Assembly (NCBI GenBank): GCA_946887065.1
Contig: CAMPKL010000311.1
Span: 1-5,160 of the forward strand
DNA: 5,160 bases
Source of the DNA: an uncultured Bryobacterales bacterium
Lineage (GTDB): Bacteria; Acidobacteriota; Terriglobia; Bryobacterales; UBA6623
Reading direction: 5' to 3'
The position numbers and the translations under genes are program-made. This document shows positions 1 to 5,160 of this stretch, in pieces. Positions within the stretch are counted from its first letter, which is position 1. The number at the start of each line of letters is the position of its first letter. The notes beneath the pieces were generated by a model that did no database searches, was not told the DNA's origin, and saw only the letters and a program-made list of their open reading frames with translations.

Positions 1-1218
1 GCGGTTGACCATGTGGGCGCAGGCGGCCGCATAGTGTCCCGCCCAGACGTCTTCCACATTCAGCGCCCCATCGCGGACCGAGGCGAAGAAATTTCCGACG
101 TGCAGGTCGGTAGCGTCACCGCCCCTCAACCGCGTTTCTTCCGGTTCTACCCGGGGGCTGCTAACGGCGTTGGCGCTCTCATAGGCCTGCTGGAGTTCGT
201 TCGGCCAAGAGTCCGTTACCCAGCGAGTGGACTCCATCTTCCGTTCCGAGGTGAAGGTCAGTTTCGTTGCGCCGACGTTCAGCGAGCCTTCGGTTCCGAG
301 GAACTCAAAGCCTGTCCCGCCGCTGCCGTTGTTGAAAGTCGAGCTGAGCGTGACGGTGAAACCCTCGCGATATCGCAGGATGGCGTTCAACGTGTCGGGT
401 ACGTCGCGGCTGTCTCCCCATCGGTAAAGATCGCCCATGGCCACAACGTCTTGCGGGGCGCCCGTGCCCATGAGCCGGTGAATGGTCGTGCTGAGGTGAA
501 CAAATAAGTCCGTGGCGATGCCGCCGGAATAGTCGCTGTAACAGCGCCAGCGGAAGAATCGGGCGAGATCGAAAGGCCGCTTCGGGGCCGGCCCGAGAAA
601 CTTCTTCCAGTCCACGGTCTCCGGCGACGCGTCCGGGGGAATCGGGTAGATCCAGGCCCCGCTCGCGGAGTTGCGGTTATAGTTCGCGCGCACCATCGTA
701 ACGCGCCCTAGGCGGCCCTCCTGAATCATTTGCGCCGCCATCTTTTCGGCGGGCGAACTGATGCCTTGGCTGCCGACTTGCAAAACCTTGCCGGAGCGCT
801 CGACCGCGCGCGCGATCTCTAAACCTTCGTCGACCGTGTAGGTGAGCGGCTTTTCGCAGTAAACATGTTTCCCGGCTTCTAAGGACTCGATGACGTGACG
901 GGCGTGCCAGTGGTCCGGCGACATCACAAACACCGTGTCGATCGAAGAGTCGTCCAAGAGTTCGGTGTAGTTCGCCACTGCTTTGGCGCGGCCGGCAGTG
1001 CGCGCGATAGCCCGCGTGATGCGGCCCGCGTAGGCGTCACAGACGGAGATGATCTCAGCGCCAGGAGTCTTCTTGATGGACTCCATGACTTGGTGGGCGC
1101 GCGCGCCGACGCCGATCATGCCGACCGTCGTCCGCGTCGAGGGCGGGGCGCCAAAGGCAGGCAGCGCCAGTGTGCCGGCGCCGGCCAGAAAGATTCGTCG
1201 GGAGATATCGTTCGGCAT
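1..1218 (-). CDS. Tat-exported Gfo/Idh/MocA family oxidoreductase, C-terminus cut by window edge
   Basis: This is a predicted NAD(P)-dependent oxidoreductase of the Gfo/Idh/MocA family, whose members usually oxidise or reduce sugars, inositols and related polyols. I translated 406 codons from the ATG at 1218 to the window edge with no stop. The N-terminus carries a twin-arginine signal (SRRIFLAG, residues 6-13) and a short Ala/Gly/Leu-rich segment to about residue 24, so export of the folded, cofactor-loaded enzyme is likely. The Rossmann loop is GVGARA (36-41), with Ala in place of the third Gly. D61 in SVCD is placed to bind the NAD ribose. PDHWHA (101-106) and CEKPLT (121-126, with K123 the expected catalytic lysine) are family hallmarks. 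The C-terminal substrate domain includes DWKKFLGPAP (203-212) and GGIATDLFVH (232-241), where H241 is a likely catalytic histidine. Relatives usually run about 420-450 residues, so few are missing. No good Shine-Dalgarno precedes the ATG. The gene is transcribed away from the cytochrome operon. The family is clear; the substrate is unknown. Confidence 0.93.
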   Translation of the reverse strand, partial: MPNDISRRIFLAGAGTLALPAFGAPPSTRTTVGMIGVGARAHQVMESIKKTPGAEIISVCDAYAGRITRAIARTAGRAKAVANYTELLDDSSIDTVFVMSPDHWHARHVIESLEAGKHVYCEKPLTYTVDEGLEIARAVERSGKVLQVGSQGISSPAEKMAAQMIQEGRLGRVTMVRANYNRNSASGAWIYPIPPDASPETVDWKKFLGPAPKRPFDLARFFRWRCYSDYSGGIATDLFVHLSTTIHRLMGTGAPQDVVAMGDLYRWGDSRDVPDTLNAILRYREGFTVTLSSTFNNGSGGTGFEFLGTEGSLNVGATKLTFTSERKMESTRWVTDSWPNELQQAYESANAVSSPRVEPEETRLRGGDATDLHVGNFFASVRDGALNVEDVWAGHYAAACAHMVNR

Positions 1219-1229
1219 GTCTTGCACAA

Positions 1230-1235
1230 ATTATA
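1230..1235 (-). promoter_or_regulatory. Candidate -10 box (TATAAT) for the oxidoreductase gene
   Basis: Read on the minus strand, these bases are an exact TATAAT. They lie 11 bases upstream of the ATG at 1218, so transcription would begin only about five bases before the start codon. No purine-rich ribosome binding site is visible in between, which would fit a leaderless or nearly leaderless mRNA. The -35 region is poor: the best match is TTTCCG at 1256-1251 with a short 15-base spacer. This is inferred from sequence only; the true start site could lie further upstream. Confidence 0.4.
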
Positions 1236-1273
1236 AGGTCAGTTTTGCGGCGGAAACCTCTGGACCGGAGCGA

Positions 1274-1296
1274 GCTTCCGAGATGAGACTCGAAGC
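1274..1296. repeat. Imperfect inverted repeat between the divergent genes
   Basis: The left arm GCTTCCGAG (1274-1282) pairs with the right arm CTCGAAGC (1289-1296) through eight base pairs with one bulged C at 1279, around the six-base loop ATGAGA. It sits between the two divergent candidate promoters, so it could be an operator for a regulator acting in both directions. It has no T-tract and is not a terminator. Inverted repeats of this size also occur by chance, so the functional claim is weak. Confidence 0.25.
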
Positions 1297-1328
1297 GCAC
1301 ACAGAGACCGGTTGCGGGGCAAATGGTC

Positions 1329-1334
1329 TAGAAT
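1329..1334 (+). promoter_or_regulatory. Candidate -10 box (TAGAAT) for the cytochrome/DUF1501 operon
   Basis: TAGAAT matches the bacterial -10 consensus at five of six positions and lies about 70 bases upstream of the chosen ATG at 1402, giving a leader of roughly 60 bases. No convincing -35 hexamer lies 16-18 bases upstream. An alternative pairing is TTGCGG (1312-1317) with TATCAG (1335-1340) at a 17-base spacing. Both lie in the same AT-richer patch, so a promoter somewhere between 1312 and 1340 is more believable than either exact hexamer. Confidence 0.3.
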
Positions 1335-1388
1335 TATCAGTGGCTTAGACGTGCGCCGCCGCTCGCATGGCTACGGCCTTCGCAATCT

Positions 1389-1394
1389 GGGGGT
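1389..1394 (+). promoter_or_regulatory. Ribosome binding site deciding the ATG at 1402
   Basis: GGGGGT differs by one base from the Shine-Dalgarno sequence GGAGGT and stands seven bases before the ATG at 1402. The reading frame is open further upstream to a TTG at 1312. However, the 30 extra residues would be basic and unstructured and would bury the signal peptide inside the protein. This site together with the signal peptide favours 1402. Confidence 0.55.
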
Positions 1395-1401
1395 ACGGTC
1401 C

Positions 1402-3819
1402 ATGTTTCGATCCGCTTTGATTCTTCTGTTTTTGACGACGGCCCAGGCCGTTGCGCAGACAGGACCAGCGATCTTGCATGAGAGTTGCTTGCAGTGTCAC
1501 GGGGCCTCCACGGGGATGTCGGGCTTGCGGCTCGATAGCCGTGAAGCCATGCTGAAAGGCGGCACGCGGGGCGTTGTGGTAAAGCCCGGGGACCCCGAGG
1601 GCAGCCTGCTTTTCAAGGCAGTGCAGCACGAAGTCGCTCCGCACATGCCGCCCACCGGCAAGCTTTCCGACGCGAAGATCGCCGTGCTTCGCGACTGGAT
1701 TGCGTCGGGAGCGGAATGGGAAGAGACGTCGAACGCAACGGTCCCGTCGAGCGGATGGTGGGCGTTCAAAAAGCCCATAAAGGCCGCGGTTCCTGAAGTC
1801 GCCGGCGCAACGAATCCGATCGACGCGTTTCTCGAAGCCAAAATGGCCAAGCAGGGGCTGAAGCCCGTCGAAACGGCGAATCGAGCGATGCTGATCCGCC
1901 GCGCTACTTTCGACTTGACCGGACTGCCGCCCAGCTACGAAGAGGTTCAAGCGTTCGTCAATGACCAGGGCAGCGACGATGAAGCCTGGAGCAAGGTTGT
2001 GGATCGCCTGCTCGCGTCGCCGAGGTACGGCGAGAAGTGGGGCCGCCACTGGCTTGATCTGGTTCGTTACGGCGACACGGCCGGCTTTGAGCAGGATCCT
2101 TATATCCTCGAAGCTTGGCGCTACCGCGACTATGTCATCCAAAGCTTCAACGACGACAAGCCGTACGACACCTTCATCAAAGAGCAACTAGCGGGAGACG
2201 AGATCTACCCAGATGATCCGGCGGCTCGTACGGGCACAGGGTACTTCCGCGTCAACGCGAACCGCGACATGCTTTTTAAGGTCGAGGACGTCAACGAGAT
2301 CGAAAAGTTGACGGATTACGTCGATACGACTTCGAAGGTTTTCTTGGCCTTGTCAGTAGGTTGCGCGCGCTGCCACGATCACAAGTTCGATCCGATTCCG
2401 CAGGCGGACTTTTATCGTATGCAAGCCGTGTTCGCGCCAGCTGTGAGCGACCGAGTTTTCCTCGATTACAATCCGGCGCGGAACTACGATCTGGCATGGA
2501 ATACCCGCGATTTCAAGCTGCGCGATTTCGCCCGGCGCCGCAGCGCGTTGATCGATGCCGGCACCAAACTCGCCCGCATGGACAAGCTGAAAGACTTGCC
2601 GAACGCCGCCGAGATTCTAGCTGCGTTTGAGATCGTGCGGGAAGAGCGCACGCCGGAGCAAGCGGAACTCGTTCAGCAAAATACGCGCTTGGTCGGACGC
2701 ATTAGCGACGAGGAAGCCCGCGAATTTTTGACGCAAGCGGACCGCGAACGCTTGGACAGCCTCGACAAGCAGATCGTTGGGTTGTTCAACAACTATGGTC
2801 CGCCGCCGATGGCGCCCGGAATCATCGACGTCGGCCGCGAAGCTCCACGCACCTACATTGCGATCCGCGGCAACACCGACATGCCTGGCGACGAAGTTCA
2901 GCCAGGGTATCTGATGGCGCTGGGCGGCGGCGACATACCCGAACCGCCGCTTCACGCGAAGACGACTTATCGCCGTAAGCATCTAGCTGAGTGGATCGCG
3001 AGCAAGGACAATCCGCTGACCGCCCGCGTGATGGTGAATCGCATTTGGCAGTACCACTTCGGCGAAGGTCTGGTTGAGACTTCGAGCGATTTCGGCACCC
3101 GCGCCACCGGTCTGGTCAATCAAGAGCTGCTCGACTGGCTGGCGATTGAATTTATGGAGCGCGGCTGGTCGATCAAACAGATGCACAAGCTGGTCATGTC
3201 CTCCGAGGCCTACCGCCGCCGGACAGCGCCGACGGAGGCGTCGACCATGAAAGATCCGCGTAACCGCTATCTTTCCCATTTCAACCGTCGCCGCCTCGAT
3301 GCGGAGGAGTTACGCGACGCCACGCTCGCCGCCTCCGGCGAGTTGAACCTCGAAATGGGCGGTACTCCCGTGGTCGTTCCGCTCAGCAACGAAGAGCTTT
3401 ACGGCATCACCGGCAATGCCGGCAGGTGGGCGGTCACTTTGGACCCGGCGCAGCACACCCGCCGCAGCATCTACCTGCTGCAACGGCGCGCCTTCCAGCA
3501 CCCCATGTTCCAGGTGTTCGATGCGCCTGACGGTATGGCGACCGCGGAAAAGCGCAATGCCAGCACGACGGCGCCTCAGTCGTTGACTTTGCTGAACAGC
3601 GACTTCATGGAAGACCAATCCGAAGCGCTGGCCGAGCGGGCTGAAGACGTTCGAGCGGCTTGGCGCGCTGTTTACGCCCGCGATCCGTCGCCCGAGGAAT
3701 TAGAGGCCGCCCAAGCATTTCTCGACAGGCAGAAGGAGCGCTTGGGTGAAGATAAAGCAGCATGTAAGCAATTGGCACGCAGTTTGCTGAATTCAAACGA
3801 GTTTATGTACGTCGACTAG
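1402..3819 (+). CDS. Exported PSCyt1-DUF1549-DUF1553 c-type cytochrome protein
   Basis: This is a complete 805-residue protein of the planctomycete-type cytochrome c family. A Sec signal peptide (residues 1-18, cleavage expected after AVA at 16-18) leads into a PSCyt1 domain. That domain has the haem motif CLQCH (29-33), the typical SGLRLDSREAMLKGG stretch, and HMPP (81-84), where M82 is a likely axial haem ligand. DUF1549 spans about 138-345, with LTGLPP, RYGEKWGRHWLDL (208-220) and a second haem-type motif CARCHDHKFDP (321-331). A charged, helical middle region follows, then a conserved RGNTDMPGDEVQPG stretch. DUF1553 runs from about 524 (HLAEWIASKDNPLTARVMVN) to the C-terminus, which ends in the usual LLNSNEFMYVD. 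Haem attachment would occur outside the inner membrane. The family's biochemical role is not established; electron transfer linked to polymer or carbohydrate breakdown is often suggested. The gene leads a two-gene operon with the DUF1501 gene. Domain order and length are normal, with no break or frameshift. Confidence 0.95.
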   Translation: MFRSALILLFLTTAQAVAQTGPAILHESCLQCHGASTGMSGLRLDSREAMLKGGTRGVVVKPGDPEGSLLFKAVQHEVAPHMPPTGKLSDAKIAVLRDWIASGAEWEETSNATVPSSGWWAFKKPIKAAVPEVAGATNPIDAFLEAKMAKQGLKPVETANRAMLIRRATFDLTGLPPSYEEVQAFVNDQGSDDEAWSKVVDRLLASPRYGEKWGRHWLDLVRYGDTAGFEQDPYILEAWRYRDYVIQSFNDDKPYDTFIKEQLAGDEIYPDDPAARTGTGYFRVNANRDMLFKVEDVNEIEKLTDYVDTTSKVFLALSVGCARCHDHKFDPIPQADFYRMQAVFAPAVSDRVFLDYNPARNYDLAWNTRDFKLRDFARRRSALIDAGTKLARMDKLKDLPNAAEILAAFEIVREERTPEQAELVQQNTRLVGRISDEEAREFLTQADRERLDSLDKQIVGLFNNYGPPPMAPGIIDVGREAPRTYIAIRGNTDMPGDEVQPGYLMALGGGDIPEPPLHAKTTYRRKHLAEWIASKDNPLTARVMVNRIWQYHFGEGLVETSSDFGTRATGLVNQELLDWLAIEFMERGWSIKQMHKLVMSSEAYRRRTAPTEASTMKDPRNRYLSHFNRRRLDAEELRDATLAASGELNLEMGGTPVVVPLSNEELYGITGNAGRWAVTLDPAQHTRRSIYLLQRRAFQHPMFQVFDAPDGMATAEKRNASTTAPQSLTLLNSDFMEDQSEALAERAEDVRAAWRAVYARDPSPEELEAAQAFLDRQKERLGEDKAACKQLARSLLNSNEFMYVD

Positions 3820-3822
3820 GGA
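3818..3822 (+). promoter_or_regulatory. Ribosome binding site of the DUF1501 gene, overlapping the upstream stop codon
   Basis: AGGGA lies seven bases before the ATG at 3830 and shares its first two bases with the TAG stop (3817-3819) of the cytochrome gene. Ribosomes finishing the first gene would therefore sit on the start region of the second. This supports co-transcription and probable translational coupling of the pair. Confidence 0.55.
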
Positions 3823-3829
3823 TATTGCT

Positions 3830-5160
3830 ATGACTCGACGCGATTATTTGCTCAAGACTGGTCTCGGCTTCGGCGGCCTGGCGCTGGCTGATTTGCTGAG
3901 CGCCGACAGCGGCGCCTTGTCGGTCAAGCCGCCCCATCAGCCGCCCCAGGCGAAGGCGGTCATTCAGCTGTTCATGCACGGCGGCGCCAGCCATGTCGAT
4001 ACCTTCGACTACAAGCCAGAGCTGCAGAAACGTTCCGGCGAGACGCTGTCGTTTGAGCTGGCGAAGACCATTAAGACGAGCTTTATCCACGACCCCACCA
4101 AGGCGATTCTGCGCGGCAGTCCGTGGGAGTTCAAGCCCAGCGGTAAGTCGGGACTGATGATCTCGGAGCTCTATAAGAACCTCCGCGAATATGCCGACGA
4201 TTTGGCCGTGATCAAGAGTTGCTACTCCGAGCAGTTCGATCATGCCCCGGCGATCTATTTGATGAATACGGGCTCGCGGTTCCCTGGGCGCCCGTGCTTG
4301 GGGTCCTGGGTTACCTACGGACTCGGTTCCGAGAACCAGGATCTGCCCGCATTCGTCGTGATGAGCGACGGCTCGACCAAGTCCGGCCCTCCGGCCTACA
4401 GCGCAGGATTCTTGCCGGCGGTTTACCAGGGCACGGTTTTCCGCGGCGGTGAGAGCCCGATCCTGCACCTGAACAATCCCGAGGGGTTGCCGCCCGCGGC
4501 TCAGAAGGACACCTTGGACTTTATCGGTCAACTCGACCGGCGTCACTTGGCCCAGGGCAGGGAATACGATTCGGAATTAGAAGCTCGCATCGCTTCTTAC
4601 GAACTTGCCTTCCGCATGCAGGCCGAAGCGCCTGAAGCGATCGACATCAGCGGCGAGTCCGAGGCGACCAAGAAACTCTATGGCATCGACGATCCCCAAA
4701 CGGAAGATTTCGGGCGTAAGTGCTTGCTGGCCCGCCGCCTGGTCGAACGCGGGGTCCGTTTCATCCAACTCATCTCCGGCACCAATGTCGGCGCCGATTG
4801 GGACGACGCTCATACGGATTTGTTGGGCACGATGACCCGCATGTGCGGCAAGACCGACAAGCCTATCGCGGGTCTGATTGCGGACCTCAAGGCTCGCGGC
4901 ATGTTCGACGATACTCTGGTCACCTGGAGCAGTGACTTTGGCCGCACGCCGCTGTCGCAAGGCGCCACCGGCCGCGACCATCATCCCTACGGCTTTTCCA
5001 TGTGGATGGCGGGCGCGGGGATCAAGGGCGGCCAGTCAATCGGGGAGACCGACGATTTCGGCGTCCATGCCGCCGTCGACCGCTTCGACGCCCACGATAT
5101 CAACGCCACGCTCCTGCGTCTGCTCGGCCTCGATCACGAGAAGCTGACTTACCTTTACCA
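3830..5160 (+). CDS. Tat-exported DUF1501 protein (alkaline phosphatase/sulfatase-like fold), C-terminus cut by window edge
   Basis: I translated 443 complete codons from the ATG at 3830 with no stop before the window edge. The N-terminus (TRRDYLLKTG, residues 2-11, then a Gly/Leu/Ala-rich segment to about 23) is a twin-arginine signal. DUF1501 hallmarks follow in order: HGGASHVDTFDYKP (50-63), FDHAPAIYLMNTG (136-148), GRPCLGSWVTYGLGSEN (153-169), DWDDAHTD (323-330), SDFGRTP (368-374) and GRDHHPYGF (381-389). It then reads LGLDHEKLTYLY near the edge, so only about 20-40 residues should be missing. DUF1501 is placed among alkaline phosphatase-like folds; D57, H328, D369 and H384/H385 are plausible metal or active-site positions, which is inference. 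Most relatives I recall have EFGRTP where this one has DFGRTP. It starts 10 bases after the DUF1549/DUF1553 gene, its usual genomic partner. No member has a well-settled substrate; hydrolysis of a sulfate or phosphate ester is one possibility. Confidence 0.94.
   Translation, partial: MTRRDYLLKTGLGFGGLALADLLSADSGALSVKPPHQPPQAKAVIQLFMHGGASHVDTFDYKPELQKRSGETLSFELAKTIKTSFIHDPTKAILRGSPWEFKPSGKSGLMISELYKNLREYADDLAVIKSCYSEQFDHAPAIYLMNTGSRFPGRPCLGSWVTYGLGSENQDLPAFVVMSDGSTKSGPPAYSAGFLPAVYQGTVFRGGESPILHLNNPEGLPPAAQKDTLDFIGQLDRRHLAQGREYDSELEARIASYELAFRMQAEAPEAIDISGESEATKKLYGIDDPQTEDFGRKCLLARRLVERGVRFIQLISGTNVGADWDDAHTDLLGTMTRMCGKTDKPIAGLIADLKARGMFDDTLVTWSSDFGRTPLSQGATGRDHHPYGFSMWMAGAGIKGGQSIGETDDFGVHAAVDRFDAHDINATLLRLLGLDHEKLTYLY

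Noticed and set aside
13..507. A 164-codon plus-strand open frame over the left part of the window
   Set aside because: It is antisense to the substrate domain of the Gfo/Idh/MocA oxidoreductase, which has clear motifs in its own frame.
1312..1401. A 30-codon N-terminal extension of the cytochrome gene from a TTG start at 1312
   Set aside because: The extension would place a basic, low-complexity stretch in front of an otherwise normal signal peptide. The ATG at 1402 has its own ribosome binding site, and the extension overlaps the likely promoter.
1262..1401. Short recurrences of GACCGG (1263-1268, 1306-1311) and GGACCG with its complement CGGTCC (1262-1267, 1396-1401)
   Set aside because: Six-base matches in a GC-rich intergenic region of this length are expected by chance, and they show no symmetric arrangement around the candidate promoters.
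1345..2187. A 280-codon open frame on the minus strand opposite the cytochrome gene
   Set aside because: It lies entirely antisense to the signal peptide, PSCyt1 and DUF1549 regions. Its translation is rich in Arg, Ala and His with no recognisable domain, as expected for a shadow frame of a GC-rich gene.
3803..4546. A 247-codon open frame on the minus strand opposite the DUF1501 gene
   Set aside because: The plus-strand frame carries unmistakable DUF1501 motifs over the same bases. The antisense translation shows no family motif, and its length is explained by codon bias of the real gene.

Overview
The window comes from a bacterial chromosome of moderately high GC. It encodes three exported proteins from families that are strongly expanded in Planctomycetota, Verrucomicrobiota and Acidobacteriota. 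The combination suggests an environmental bacterium of one of these phyla: a Tat-exported Gfo/Idh/MocA oxidoreductase beside a planctomycete-type cytochrome c (PSCyt1-DUF1549-DUF1553) and a DUF1501 protein. The wording of the cytochrome domain (CLQCHGAS, then SGLRLDSREAMLKGG) resembles Acidobacteriota of the Solibacter/Bryobacter type. That placement is inference from motif memory, not from a search.

Layout. Bases 1-1218, minus strand: a Gfo/Idh/MocA-type NAD(P)-dependent oxidoreductase with a twin-arginine signal; its C-terminus runs off the left edge. Bases 1219-1401: a 183-base divergent intergenic region holding candidate promoters for both directions and an imperfect inverted repeat. Bases 1402-3819, plus strand: a complete 805-residue Sec-exported protein with PSCyt1, DUF1549 and DUF1553 domains and two CxxCH haem-c motifs. 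Bases 3830-5160, plus strand: a DUF1501 protein (alkaline phosphatase/sulfatase-like fold) with a Tat-type signal; its last residues run off the right edge. The gap between the two plus-strand genes is only 10 bases, and the second gene's ribosome binding site overlaps the first gene's stop codon, so they form a tight operon.

How they may work together. The DUF1553 and DUF1501 families are classic genomic partners. Here all three products appear to be sent across the inner membrane, two of them pre-folded through Tat and the cytochrome through Sec with haem attached outside. A joint periplasmic role in carbohydrate or sulfated-polymer processing with electron transfer is plausible but unproven, because neither DUF family has a settled biochemical function. 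Nothing mobile, no CRISPR, no RNA gene and no terminator was seen. The arrangement is typical of these phyla, and I found no clear sign of an undescribed system.
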